A DNA stretch of 64,000 nt from Providencia stuartii (GCF_029277985.1 NZ_CP119546.1:124001-188000), one strand, 5' to 3'. Counted from the first letter of the stretch, positions 35,551 through 45,110 are shown. Numbers and translations are program-made. The notes: generated by a model not told the origin, from the letters alone.

Positions 35551-35823
35551 ATGGATGCAATTATTTATAGTAGCAATAAGGCGATGTTACTGATTGTTAT
35601 ATTATCGGCATTTCCTATTATTGTTGCGACGGTTGTCGGCTTATTTGTTGGCCTGATTCAAACGGTGACGCAACTTCAAGAGCAAACATTACCTTTTGGT
35701 ATTAAGTTACTGGCAGTGTTTGGTTCTTTATTTATGATTTCAGGTTGGTTGGCTGATAAAGTCATGAGCTATGCGCTAGAAGTATTCACAATGGCAATTC
35801 CTGCCATAGGGTCGTTAGGATGA
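35551..35823 (+). CDS. spaQ: SpaQ export apparatus protein (SctS)
   Basis: A 90-residue FliQ-family protein with two TM hairpin helices (AMLLIVILSAFPIIVATVVGLFVGL... and KLLAVFGSLFMISGWLADKVM) and the conserved QTVTQLQEQTLPFGIK loop. AGGAAATGCC precedes the ATG. It overlaps spaR by 4 bp (ATGA). Confidence 0.93.
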   Translation: MDAIIYSSNKAMLLIVILSAFPIIVATVVGLFVGLIQTVTQLQEQTLPFGIKLLAVFGSLFMISGWLADKVMSYALEVFTMAIPAIGSLG

Positions 35824-36620
35824 ATCAAGATATATTGTCTTTTTATTCATCGCTCTATTTTACGTTTCAACAGCAATTAACCATCGTCGCGATTGCTTGG
35901 ATACGAATTGCGCCTACCCTTTTTTTTCTGCCATTTCTCAGTAATAAGTTACTGAATAGCAGCGTGATTAAAAGCTGTGTCACGATTTATATTGCATTAG
36001 GATTATGGCCTTTTTTATCTGCCCATGAATTTCAATGGGAGAATGTCAGTGTTGTTGAGGTGGTTGTTTATGAATTGACGATAGGGGTCGTGATCGCGTT
36101 TATGTTAGCGTTGCCGTTTATGATTGCGAGTGTTATCGGTGAGCTAATTGATACGCAACGCGGTGAAACAATCAGTAGTATTGTTGACCCTGCAAGCGGT
36201 AGTGAATCATCTGAGCTGGCTGTCTTCATCAGTTATATCATCTGTATGATCTTTCTATCGCAGGGGGGAATGGTATTATTAGTCAAAACGTTTGCTCAAA
36301 GTTATCAAACCCTTCCTTTCGCGGCTGGATTCACTCAATTTAATAGTTTACCTATAGGGGAATGGATTAATCAGATGGTGGTGAAAGGGGTTACATTAGC
36401 ATCCCCTATTTTAGTCACTCTATTTATTAGTGAAGTTGCGCTGGGGTTATATTCCCGATTCTGCCCTCAACTTAATGCCTTTTCTTTATCATTAGCAATC
36501 AAATCAATTATCGCATTTATTGTCTTTTTACTCTATTTTCAAAATGAAATACCAGAAATTTTAGTCAATTTAATTTCACTTTCGACACTGAATGAAATTT
36601 TCAATTCTTCGATGCCATAA
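35820..36620 (+). CDS. spaR: SpaR export apparatus protein (SctT)
   Basis: A 266-residue FliR-family membrane protein with about six hydrophobic segments and the conserved loop ELIDTQRGETISSIVDPASG. One copy joins the SpaP/SpaQ gate at the base of the needle. It is coupled to spaQ by an ATGA overlap and followed by spaS after 15 bp. Confidence 0.92.
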   Translation: MNQDILSFYSSLYFTFQQQLTIVAIAWIRIAPTLFFLPFLSNKLLNSSVIKSCVTIYIALGLWPFLSAHEFQWENVSVVEVVVYELTIGVVIAFMLALPFMIASVIGELIDTQRGETISSIVDPASGSESSELAVFISYIICMIFLSQGGMVLLVKTFAQSYQTLPFAAGFTQFNSLPIGEWINQMVVKGVTLASPILVTLFISEVALGLYSRFCPQLNAFSLSLAIKSIIAFIVFLLYFQNEIPEILVNLISLSTLNEIFNSSMP

Positions 36621-36635
36621 TCGAGAGAGTATAAG

Positions 36636-37739
36636 ATGGCAGAAAAAACCGAACAGCCTACTGAGAAAAAAATTAAAGACTCTGCCAAAAAAGGGCAAAG
36701 TTTTAAAAGTAAAGATAGTGTTGCCGCATTAGTTTTAGTTGTGAGTGCCTATGTGATTTCAGGCGCCACCAGTTTATTTGAAATTGGGGGCTTGATGAGG
36801 CGTCTTTTATTATCACCTAATGACATTAATATTGATAAGCTATTTTCAGAATTTATTGGTATTTTTTTTGTGATTGTTTCTCCGGTGCTATTAGCGAGTT
36901 TTCTTTCAGGTTCAATAATCTCCTTATTACAGAGCCGCTTTCGTTTAGCAACAGAGGCAATAAAAATTGATTTTTCTAAATTAAACCCTATTTCTGGGAT
37001 AAAAAAGATATTTTCGCTCAATTCACTTAAGGAGTTGGTTAAAGCCTTTCTATATCTCATTGTTTTTTCAATTTCTGCGAGTGTCTTTTTTTTCTTATGG
37101 CGACACGATATTTTTTTACTTTATCGGACCACAATAAATGGCATGATTTATCAGTGGGTTGATCTCTGTATGAGTTTTGTTGTGGTTTTTTTAGCCGTGG
37201 CGTTACTGATCATTATTATTGATGTCATTACCGAGTTTTTCCTATTTATTAAAGGCTTAAAGATGGAAAAACAGGAGGTAAAAAAAGAGTATAAAGATAA
37301 TGAAGGTGATCCTCATTTAAAAAGCGCGCGTAAAGGTTTGCATCATGAAATACTGTCTGAAGAAGTAAAAGCAAATGTCCGTAATTCAACCTTTGTTATG
37401 GCAAATCCAACCCATATCGCGATGTTAATTTATTATGATGATAATATAGCGCCATTACCTTTTTTATTATTTAAAAGTCGTGGTCTACAGGCCAAAATGA
37501 TTATTAAATATGCAGAGCAACAAGGAATACCGGTTGTCAGAGATATTCCATTAGCACGAAAAATATGGCGTTATTACCGAAAAGACAGTTTTATTGATGA
37601 ACATTGCTTACAAGATGTTATGCAAATCATTAATTGGTTATTACGTATTGAATTAGAAAAAATGGGAATATTTGTTGATGACGAATTGATGAGATTAATT
37701 AATGAAGAGGAAGTGACTCAAGAAAATAACCAAAATTAA
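36636..37739 (+). CDS. spaS: SpaS substrate-specificity switch (SctU)
   Basis: A 367-residue FlhB-family protein: four N-terminal TM segments, then a cytoplasmic domain with the autocleavage motif NPTH (N257-H260, within VMANPTHIAMLIYY). Cleavage after the Asn lets the apparatus switch from needle subunits to translocators, acting with InvJ. The tail is slightly longer than in Salmonella and acidic. It is the last structural gene before the translocator genes. Confidence 0.94.
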   Translation: MAEKTEQPTEKKIKDSAKKGQSFKSKDSVAALVLVVSAYVISGATSLFEIGGLMRRLLLSPNDINIDKLFSEFIGIFFVIVSPVLLASFLSGSIISLLQSRFRLATEAIKIDFSKLNPISGIKKIFSLNSLKELVKAFLYLIVFSISASVFFFLWRHDIFLLYRTTINGMIYQWVDLCMSFVVVFLAVALLIIIIDVITEFFLFIKGLKMEKQEVKKEYKDNEGDPHLKSARKGLHHEILSEEVKANVRNSTFVMANPTHIAMLIYYDDNIAPLPFLLFKSRGLQAKMIIKYAEQQGIPVVRDIPLARKIWRYYRKDSFIDEHCLQDVMQIINWLLRIELEKMGIFVDDELMRLINEEEVTQENNQN

Positions 37740-37789
37740 TTGTTTGCTAATAATATCGTTTTTTATAAGAGAATTAAACATTGATTAAT

Positions 37790-37820
37790 TAAGATGCAAC
37801 TATCACTGTGGAGCATCTTA
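37790..37820 (+). promoter_or_regulatory. hairpin between spaS and sicA
   Basis: TAAGATGC (37790-37797) pairs with GCATCTTA (37813-37820) around a 15-base loop. The tail is only moderately T-rich. It may partly end the inv-spa message where sicA is likely to start its own transcript. Confidence 0.4.
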
Positions 37821-37848
37821 TATCTTCAATAACTTATGGGGTTAATAT

Positions 37849-38364
37849 ATGAAGAGTGAAAAAGAGCAACAACCCGTTGATATGGATGAGTTACTTGAAA
37901 GTATTACGTCTGCTTTAATGAATGGCTCAACATATAAAGATATTCATGGTATTTCACAAGATATGATGGATGGAATTTATGCCTATGCATATGAATTTTA
38001 TCAGCAAGGTAAATTAAAAGAAGCGGAGACTTTTTTTCGTTTTCTCAGTATTTATGACTTCTATAATACCGATTATGTCATGGGATTAGCGGCTGTTTAT
38101 CAATTAACTAAACGTTATGAAAAAGCCTCTGAATTATATGCGTTAGCATTTGTTTTAGCGAAACATGACTATCGACCATTATTTCATGCAGGCCAATGTA
38201 ATTTAATGTTGAAAAAGAGTAGTGCTGCTTTGCATTGTTTTGAGAGTGTTTGTGACAGTAGTACCGATAGTGAGTTAAAAGCCAAATCGCAGGCTTACCT
38301 TAATGCATTGAAAAAGAATCTTGAAAAGACTGATTCAGCGCAGGAAGACTCTTCAATAAAGTAG
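37849..38364 (+). CDS. sicA: SicA/IpgC translocator chaperone
   Basis: A 171-residue class II chaperone with three TPR-like repeats (AYEFYQQGKLKEAETFFRFL, VMGLAAVYQLTKRYEKASEL, LFHAGQCNLMLKKSSAALHCF). SicA keeps SipB and SipC soluble and is the co-activator of InvF. It is separated from spaS by 109 bp with a hairpin and lies directly before sipB. Confidence 0.93.
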   Translation: MKSEKEQQPVDMDELLESITSALMNGSTYKDIHGISQDMMDGIYAYAYEFYQQGKLKEAETFFRFLSIYDFYNTDYVMGLAAVYQLTKRYEKASELYALAFVLAKHDYRPLFHAGQCNLMLKKSSAALHCFESVCDSSTDSELKAKSQAYLNALKKNLEKTDSAQEDSSIK

Positions 38365-38374
38365 AGGAAATAAT

Positions 38375-40570
38375 ATGGCATCAATGACAAATATAACATC
38401 TGACAGAATAGGTTTAGTTAAAGCCTTTCAACAAGGTGTTAATCCATTAGAAATGGGGGAAAACATCGCTAAAGCGGTGTTAAGTATGGAGGTTGCATGC
38501 GAAGAATTAACATCCAATGAACAAATGAAACGCAGTAAGCTAGAAAGCCAGCCACAACTGCAAGAACCGAAAAAAGGGGTGAATGCCAGAGTCTCCATGT
38601 TGGAGGCCTTCTCGTCGATACGTAAGATATTAGGTGAAAATAATATCAATGAATTACGTAATCAACTGCACCAATTAAATATTGAATCGGAAGCACTAAA
38701 ACAACAAGGGGAATCCTTATTAAATTCGTTTTCAGAGAGTACCAAAAAACTGGAAACAAAAAAACAAGAAGTCGCGTCGATTAAACAAGCAGTAGAAAAA
38801 GTTGAAACTCGGTTAAATAAGCTGACAGTAACCCAAAATCAGCGACAGACCGATATTGATGATAATACTCAGCAACAAAACGCAGTGAATAAGGAATTGG
38901 TCACGGCACAATCAAACCTATCCTCATTAGCAAAAGAACCTAGAACAGCAGAGACATTGTCAAAGTTTCATCAATTAACGCAGTTAGTTAACACACTAAC
39001 ATCCGAACTGGCTCATTTACAGGAAAAAGGGCAACAGCTTATTTTGCAGCGGAATGATGTGACCGCGCAAATGAGTCAGGTAGAGGCTGAACTCGCGGTA
39101 CTTAGTCCACAACTTGAAGATGCGTATAAGGTTCTCACTGGGCTTGCTCAGAGTGCCGATAGTGATCGAAGTGTATTAAATAATTTTATTGATACCGCCC
39201 CTCGCCCTGTTGAAGTGGATGGTGAGAAGTGGGAAAACACTCTTGCGCTATTAACGATGTTGACCGCATCGCTGAAAAAAACGATGAATGAAGACTCTAT
39301 TCGTAGTATGAAAGAGCAGGAAGAGGTGATGGCTAAGATCAGCGAAGCCTCTCGTAAAGATTCAGAAAAAAAAGCCAAAGAAGCTGAAGAGGCTCAACAT
39401 AAAGCTGACGCTGCGAATAAAGCGGCATCATGTGCCAGTAAGATTTTTAGCTACGTCATGTTAGCAGTATCGGTTATTGCGACAGTTGCAACATTCGGCG
39501 CGGCTGCCCCATTAACACTCGCTGTTGCTGCCATCGGTATCGCAATTTCGGTCACTGATATCGTGTTGGAAGAGACGGGTAATGCCAGTTTAATGCAGAT
39601 GCTAGCAACGGAAATTTCAAATGTTGTCACGGATATGCTGGTGTCGTTTGGAATGTCTGCGGAAGAGGCGAAAAAGATTGGTAGCATTGTTGGCATGGTA
39701 GTTGCCGCTGTCGCTTTTCTGGCTCTCTCTTTGGTTTCTATGTCCTCTTTTGTGAAAAACATCGCCAATACCGTAAAAACAGTCGCCAAAGTGGCGGCAA
39801 ATTCACTTAAAACGGTCGTAAAAAGCACAGTGAAGGCGATAACGAATACGATCATCAACCTCGTTAAAAAGCTACTCAGCAAAATAAAAACGTTAGGTAA
39901 AGCCGCGGATGACATGGTGGTATTAACGAAATTGACTAAATTGACGGATGCGGCGGAGGAGTTGCAAAGTACAGTCAAAACCGCCAATCAGGTCGCGAAG
40001 AAAGCTCGTGATATCAAAAATATTGCGAAAGCAGCCGATAGAACGCATGAACAGGCTGACATTGCAAAAAGTGCAGCGAAAAACGTAAATAAGATCAATG
40101 AACAGACTGACGGCATCAAGGATACGGTGAAAACGGTTGATAAGATGCATCAGCAAGCAGATAGCGTCAAAGATACGGTGAAGGTGGTCGATAATGCTGC
40201 TGATCGGATTGATGATGTTGCTGATATCGTTGATACAGGGAAAAAACTGGGAAAACAGAGTCTATTAGCGTCACGCGTAGAGGTCGGCGCGAAAGGGGCT
40301 GGCGTTGCTACGTCAGTAACAAGCACGGTCACTGTTGGGGCATTACGTTTAGAAGGGGCGGCACAATTACGAGAGCTTAAGAAGTTATTCGCCAAAATGA
40401 TGATGAATGATGAAATTATTAAAGTTCTCGATGAGTTGCTGGAGTCCCTGATTAAGATGCTGTCAAAGCAATACGAAGTGTTTAATCACCTATTCACTGA
40501 CACGCTGACATCACTGAAACAATCCAACGACCGTAAAGCCAGTGCAGTCAATCTCTCTAATTATGCCTAA
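38375..40570 (+). CDS. sipB: SipB/IpaB translocon protein with expanded repeat region
   Basis: A 731-residue translocator, longer than SipB (593) or IpaB (580). In order: a coiled-coil N-terminal domain (about 80-320), a hydrophobic hairpin (about 352-395 and 437-457), then a long amphipathic region with four 17-residue tandem repeats (39998-40201), and a C-terminal helical domain. With SipC it inserts into host membranes to form the pore. GAGG lies upstream of the ATG. The repeat region accounts for part of the extra length. Confidence 0.9.
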   Translation: MASMTNITSDRIGLVKAFQQGVNPLEMGENIAKAVLSMEVACEELTSNEQMKRSKLESQPQLQEPKKGVNARVSMLEAFSSIRKILGENNINELRNQLHQLNIESEALKQQGESLLNSFSESTKKLETKKQEVASIKQAVEKVETRLNKLTVTQNQRQTDIDDNTQQQNAVNKELVTAQSNLSSLAKEPRTAETLSKFHQLTQLVNTLTSELAHLQEKGQQLILQRNDVTAQMSQVEAELAVLSPQLEDAYKVLTGLAQSADSDRSVLNNFIDTAPRPVEVDGEKWENTLALLTMLTASLKKTMNEDSIRSMKEQEEVMAKISEASRKDSEKKAKEAEEAQHKADAANKAASCASKIFSYVMLAVSVIATVATFGAAAPLTLAVAAIGIAISVTDIVLEETGNASLMQMLATEISNVVTDMLVSFGMSAEEAKKIGSIVGMVVAAVAFLALSLVSMSSFVKNIANTVKTVAKVAANSLKTVVKSTVKAITNTIINLVKKLLSKIKTLGKAADDMVVLTKLTKLTDAAEELQSTVKTANQVAKKARDIKNIAKAADRTHEQADIAKSAAKNVNKINEQTDGIKDTVKTVDKMHQQADSVKDTVKVVDNAADRIDDVADIVDTGKKLGKQSLLASRVEVGAKGAGVATSVTSTVTVGALRLEGAAQLRELKKLFAKMMMNDEIIKVLDELLESLIKMLSKQYEVFNHLFTDTLTSLKQSNDRKASAVNLSNYA
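39998..40201 (+). repeat. four 51-bp tandem repeats in sipB
   Basis: Units at 39998-40048, 40049-40099, 40100-40150 and 40151-40201 each encode 17 residues of the type (E/Q)QxDxxKDTVKxVDKxH. The last two are closest (shared AAGATACGGTGAA or near). They stay in frame, so unit number could change without breaking the protein. Confidence 0.7.
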
Positions 40571-40591
40571 TTCTCATCAAGGAACCCTACT

Positions 40592-41899
40592 ATGACGACA
40601 ATTTCATCACCAACGCAGTTTTCTATGCCAACTCAAAAGTTAGACAATCTTGAGGAGGGAGCTGTTTTGACGGGTCGTGATACTCAAACGCTGTCAACAC
40701 CAGCCGCTGCACCGCAAGTCTCTATCAGAGATGCCGTTGAGATTACGGTACCAAGATCACAAGATAAGCCGTTATTAAAGCGCCCTGAGCAAGCGACTGT
40801 TAACCCATCGCTCCTGTTTGATGCGAAAAACATGAATAAGGCGGAGCTTGAAGAAACATCGAAAGTGATCGGTGGTTTTTCATCGGCTTACGCCAACCTT
40901 CAAGCGCATATTGCGGTAACGGCAACCAAAGTTGAAAACGCCGTAAGAGAAGTGATCGCGGAAGAAAATAGCAAGTTGGAAAACATGTTTCCAACGATAG
41001 CGAATTTGGACGAAAGTGAGATCAAGCAATTATCTCAAGGGGTTAACTTAATGCTGGCGGCATCTGCAATTAAAGATGTGCAAGTGGCTCAAGCAAATAG
41101 TGAAGATGTAAAACCTGGAATTCAGTCTTTTGATGCAATAAAAGATAGCCAATTTATCGGCATTATGAGTAGCGATATTTTAATGGAGCTACGTAATCTA
41201 TTGAGTCAGATTAAGTCGATCATTAATACGACAGACCGCCAACTGCAAGCCGATTTTTTAAAATTAAAAGCAAAAATGGTGCAGAGCGCGGCAGATACGA
41301 CGATCAAAGAAGGTGAGAAAGCGTTTCTTGGCGCGGTATTAGGTTTTGCGGTATCGATGGGGGTCACGCTGGCGGGAGCGGCATTACAAACTAAGCAGTT
41401 AGTGAAGCAAACGAAAGCGATCAATATGCATGGTGTAGCAAGGAATCAGCATACTTCGAGCGCGCAGGATTCGATTGAATTGAGTCGTGCATCAACCATC
41501 AAAACGACGAATAAGGCCCTGAATCAGCAAAATGATTTGGCAAGTTTACGTCACCAAGATGCCGGAAGACGTAGTCAACTAAAAGCAGATGAGCATCAAA
41601 CAAAACTGGATAAAATCACCAATCAAACACAAAAGAAATCCAGCATTATTGAGAGTGTGACTCGTCTATCTGATAACGCGGGGCAGCTAGTGACATCTGC
41701 TGTGCAAATGGATGTGAAGGCATTGGAAGCACAAAAAATGGTCTTGCAAGATATTGGTGATACTGCACGGTCTATCGCCAATGATAAAGAGAAGCAGATC
41801 GATACGGTTTTGGATCTGATGAAAAAAGTATTCGATATCCTTAAAGACGTTATTGAAGGGCAGATCAGAACTTTCCAAGCTGTTGCAACGAGGGGTTAA
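40592..41899 (+). CDS. sipC: SipC/IpaC translocon protein
   Basis: A 435-residue protein, near the size of SipC (409), with a hydrophobic segment at about residues 244-266 (FLGAVLGFAVSMGVTLAGAAL) and an extended helical C-terminal half. In Salmonella the equivalent C-terminal part nucleates and bundles actin. AAGGAACC precedes the ATG. It lies between sipB and sipD, and SicA is its probable chaperone. Confidence 0.88.
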   Translation: MTTISSPTQFSMPTQKLDNLEEGAVLTGRDTQTLSTPAAAPQVSIRDAVEITVPRSQDKPLLKRPEQATVNPSLLFDAKNMNKAELEETSKVIGGFSSAYANLQAHIAVTATKVENAVREVIAEENSKLENMFPTIANLDESEIKQLSQGVNLMLAASAIKDVQVAQANSEDVKPGIQSFDAIKDSQFIGIMSSDILMELRNLLSQIKSIINTTDRQLQADFLKLKAKMVQSAADTTIKEGEKAFLGAVLGFAVSMGVTLAGAALQTKQLVKQTKAINMHGVARNQHTSSAQDSIELSRASTIKTTNKALNQQNDLASLRHQDAGRRSQLKADEHQTKLDKITNQTQKKSSIIESVTRLSDNAGQLVTSAVQMDVKALEAQKMVLQDIGDTARSIANDKEKQIDTVLDLMKKVFDILKDVIEGQIRTFQAVATRG

Positions 41900-41903
41900 A
41901 TCG

Positions 41904-42896
41904 ATGAGTATGAGTGAAATTAATCCAATGCTCCCACAGTGTAATCCCATAACCACTTCCGCTAACAGACTCATGGCACAGAGCAATTTACAGCTCAGCC
42001 CAGTAGGGGGGAATTTTGTGGTCGATAGGGCAACGAACCCAGAAGAGCAGGCTGAAGCTGTTTTAAAATATTATGATATGTATGTACCTGATAAAGTTTA
42101 TCAATACACAGATAGGCAAGAAACAGAGGAAGACATTAAGGTAAAATCCCGCTTAGTTGAGCGCGAATTAAAAAATACCACAGATTTCTATAATAGTGCT
42201 TCCACTAAAATTGCTGCGGAGGTTATTCAAGATGGTCGATCTCATATAACCAGTATTTTTAATGTCATTAACGATGTGAATTTAGATTATCAGAAAAGTT
42301 TTGGTGAAATTACTAAAGCGGCAACCCAATTTATGGAAAAAGTTAATAAGGGGTTGGGCGCGATTAGCCAATGTTTAGATAGTGGTAGTAATGGTTATAT
42401 TAAGTTTAATAAGCAAAAGTTTTTTAATTTACTAAAGGATAGTTTGCAAGATTATACTTATGCGCACACTAAAAATTTTTGGGAGCACAGTTTAAGCATA
42501 GATAACATTAATAATGTGATTAAGCCAATGGCTCGCTTTGATAGCAAACCGGGTATGTTAGCTTTTTGGCAAAAAAAATTGAATGGGCAAGGCTTTTTAG
42601 TTAAAGAAATAGATCACACTATCTATATTTATCCTGATATGCAGCCGATAAAAGATATTTATGAAACCGTTAATCCAATCATGGGGGCGAGTACGCCAGA
42701 AGGGGAGATGATGGTGCAGACTTTCCAAAGTATGCAAACGGCGATAGATAGTAAAAAGAATGCGGTTAATAATAGCGTATCGCGTTTATTAGAAACCTTT
42801 CGACAAGATAATAGCCATTTTGAGACACTGACTCAGTTGTTAATTCAATTATTAAAAGACCTATTTCAATATAATGTTGCTTTTGCCAATACCTAA
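41904..42896 (+). CDS. sipD: SipD/IpaD needle tip protein
   Basis: A 331-residue hydrophilic protein matching SipD/IpaD (332-343) in size and pattern: an N-terminal self-chaperoning part, long central coiled-coil helices and a C-terminal helix ending in LLKDLFQYNVAFANT. It caps the needle and senses the host cell. The ATG at 41904 has AGGGG upstream; an in-frame TTG at 41853 lies inside sipC and is unlikely. Confidence 0.9.
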   Translation: MSMSEINPMLPQCNPITTSANRLMAQSNLQLSPVGGNFVVDRATNPEEQAEAVLKYYDMYVPDKVYQYTDRQETEEDIKVKSRLVERELKNTTDFYNSASTKIAAEVIQDGRSHITSIFNVINDVNLDYQKSFGEITKAATQFMEKVNKGLGAISQCLDSGSNGYIKFNKQKFFNLLKDSLQDYTYAHTKNFWEHSLSIDNINNVIKPMARFDSKPGMLAFWQKKLNGQGFLVKEIDHTIYIYPDMQPIKDIYETVNPIMGASTPEGEMMVQTFQSMQTAIDSKKNAVNNSVSRLLETFRQDNSHFETLTQLLIQLLKDLFQYNVAFANT

Positions 42897-42921
42897 TTAG
42901 TTTTAATTTTCCCATTATTTA

Positions 42922-42950
42922 AATGAGATATAATCATATTATATCTCATT
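42922..42950 (+). promoter_or_regulatory. perfect AT-rich hairpin between sipD and sipA
   Basis: AATGAGATATAAT (42922-42934) pairs exactly with 42938-42950 around the loop CAT. No T-run follows. It could limit read-through into sipA or protect the 3' end of the translocator message. Confidence 0.45.
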
Positions 42951-42995
42951 ACCTTCAGATATTAATGATAGAAATATAATGAAGAGTAATATTCT

Positions 42996-45110
42996 ATGCG
43001 ACCAAATTCATTAGCGCCTTTCAATAGCTATATAGATACACATTCGACTAAAAGAGTGGGTGTCACTAGCCAAAATATGTTCATGGCAAATCATATTGGG
43101 AATGTTTCTAGTGTAGCAGAAACCTCGCCTCTAGAAGCTAAACAAACTATGGCTATTCAAGCGGATAGTATCGCGTTACATCGACAACTGAATGATGTTA
43201 AAGCGAATAAAATAGCAGAGATGTTAGGCAGTGAAGCCTTAAAGTATCATATCACTCCTGAGAGTATTCATCATATCTTACAGGAAGATAGAAATCATAT
43301 TAATGCCGTATTAACCTCCTTTTCATTATTAAATAGAGAGGAAATAACCCCTGCCTTAATCAAGCATACGGCAAAAGTGGTTTCGGCTGCATCGGAGAAG
43401 TCAAAAGCAGTAGCAAGTCAATCTCTCAGTAAAGAGTTACAAAATATCTTAGCTAAGTTGCCCAATCAGGCCAATACCCTTAAACAGCGCTTTTTAGCTG
43501 AGTATGTTACACCTGCTATCAAGGCAAAGCTGAATGAAAATTACACGGATAGCCAACTAAAATCGATGGCGGGGCTGTCGCCTGAACAGTCTGTTGATGA
43601 TGCAACATTGGTCACTCATTTTTTAACGGGTTCACTGCTGCAAGGCAAAACGGCGCGCTTTGATAACGCGATGCAAGCTTATCAAAAACATAATCTCTGG
43701 GCAGATAAAAATGCCTGCTTGGAACAAGGATTTCGTGCCTTAGAGGAGCATATTGAGACAATCGGTTTGAATGTGCCAACGACCCCAGCCGCATTGTCGT
43801 CACCTGAATCAAAAATGACCGAAAAGCCTCCGGTCACTCAGCGAAATGTCCCGCTATCTTCTGCCGCTTCACCGCAGCCAGATGATGTGGATGGTATGCC
43901 GTATCGTACCAGCGACCAAGCATCAGCACCGGTCATCAATAATTATTATATAACCAATAACTATGCATGCCCTCATTGCATTAATAAGGTCTCTGATACG
44001 TCGAATCATTATGCTAATGCGACAGCAACGGTAACCATTGACGGTGTCACCACGTTACCGACAGCCCAGAGTCAAACCGTTACGCCCAAAAGTGCAGCAT
44101 CAGCGGCAGATGCGCCGACAAGCTACCGAACTGAATTGCATGTTCAGCTCAACGATGAAGGAAAAACAGTTAAAGGAAGTGGCTCGTTACCACAGAATAA
44201 TGTGGTTCAGACTGACTATAACGCGCCTTCTCAGCAGCCGTTAAAAGATAAACCGAGTGATGAACTATCAGAGACGACACGGCAGCCAGTAGAGGGTAAG
44301 GCAGCACCTTTGCTGCAATCCAACCAAGAAAAACAAGCACCGGCGTCCTCTTCTCGACAGCAACAAGTGGGGGGATATACACGTACAGCGGAGGGAAAAT
44401 GGCTATCAAACACCCAAAAAATCAACCCGTTTGTGCTCACCAGTCGGGGATTTAACCAAAGTACAAATCCTTTGGAAAGGCAGCGGTATCGGGCGGGTGA
44501 CTCGAATACTGAGAGTACAAAACTGTTTGCTCAAAACCCGAAGGAGCCACCGCAGAAAGCCGTGGATGGCATTGACGACCAGCTGTTGGAAGAACATGTG
44601 ACACAACTTACCGATCACCTCTTTGATGCTCATATACAAACGGTGAGCAATTCACGTTTGGTGGATACGGCCAAACAAGTGGTCGTTGAATTAAGCAATA
44701 TGCTTGATGTCGCGAAGGGTTCTGCCATGGAGCTGAAAAACAACGCATTAGATCCTGAATTAGACACACAAAAATCGTTAGGCAATAAACAGCCGTTGGG
44801 CGAGCAATCGACAGCAAGTACGCTATTAAAGGGGCATATTAGTGGAGTCTATCACGCGAAGGTGGCACAGGTTGTAGAGGAGCAGCCAATGACAGCTTCT
44901 GAGATTGAAAAGGCGCCTGCCGAACCTATTCGAGAGATAGCGCCCTCGAAGGAAAAATTAGATGGTGATACGACGGAGAAGAAATATCGTTGGCAGGTTA
45001 ATACGGATAATAGGGTATATACGACGTCAGGTGGTCAGGCGAGAGATTTGTCACGGAAAAAACACTATATCGGCAATGACCAGCGGTTTAAATTAGGAAG
45101 TGGGTCATGA
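42996..45110 (+). CDS. sipA: SipA/IpaA-family effector with a vinculin-binding-like helix
   Basis: A 704-residue secreted effector. The N-terminal 270 residues are helical and contain the SipA-type chaperone/heat-stable domain pattern (HITPESIHHILQEDRNHI; LPNQANTLKQRFLAEYV). A long Thr/Gln/Pro-rich linker follows with an isolated CPHC motif (C325, C328). The C-terminal third has the helix L555-A573 (LVDTAKQVVVELSNMLDVA), which fits the vinculin-binding consensus LxxAAxxVAxxVxxLIxxA. IpaA binds vinculin and Salmonella SipA binds actin, so this protein may combine features of both. It follows sipD and overlaps iacP by 4 bp. Confidence 0.82.
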   Translation: MRPNSLAPFNSYIDTHSTKRVGVTSQNMFMANHIGNVSSVAETSPLEAKQTMAIQADSIALHRQLNDVKANKIAEMLGSEALKYHITPESIHHILQEDRNHINAVLTSFSLLNREEITPALIKHTAKVVSAASEKSKAVASQSLSKELQNILAKLPNQANTLKQRFLAEYVTPAIKAKLNENYTDSQLKSMAGLSPEQSVDDATLVTHFLTGSLLQGKTARFDNAMQAYQKHNLWADKNACLEQGFRALEEHIETIGLNVPTTPAALSSPESKMTEKPPVTQRNVPLSSAASPQPDDVDGMPYRTSDQASAPVINNYYITNNYACPHCINKVSDTSNHYANATATVTIDGVTTLPTAQSQTVTPKSAASAADAPTSYRTELHVQLNDEGKTVKGSGSLPQNNVVQTDYNAPSQQPLKDKPSDELSETTRQPVEGKAAPLLQSNQEKQAPASSSRQQQVGGYTRTAEGKWLSNTQKINPFVLTSRGFNQSTNPLERQRYRAGDSNTESTKLFAQNPKEPPQKAVDGIDDQLLEEHVTQLTDHLFDAHIQTVSNSRLVDTAKQVVVELSNMLDVAKGSAMELKNNALDPELDTQKSLGNKQPLGEQSTASTLLKGHISGVYHAKVAQVVEEQPMTASEIEKAPAEPIREIAPSKEKLDGDTTEKKYRWQVNTDNRVYTTSGGQARDLSRKKHYIGNDQRFKLGSGS

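Noticed and set aside
39451..39987. 178-codon open frame antisense to sipB
   Set aside because: It lies wholly inside the well-supported sipB gene, has low-complexity Thr/Ala/Val content mirroring the Ala-rich helix region, and has no neighbours on its strand.
43612..44817. several minus-strand frames in the sipA linker
   Set aside because: They mirror the Thr/Pro/Gln-rich coding strand and overlap one another; none has a start signal or motif.
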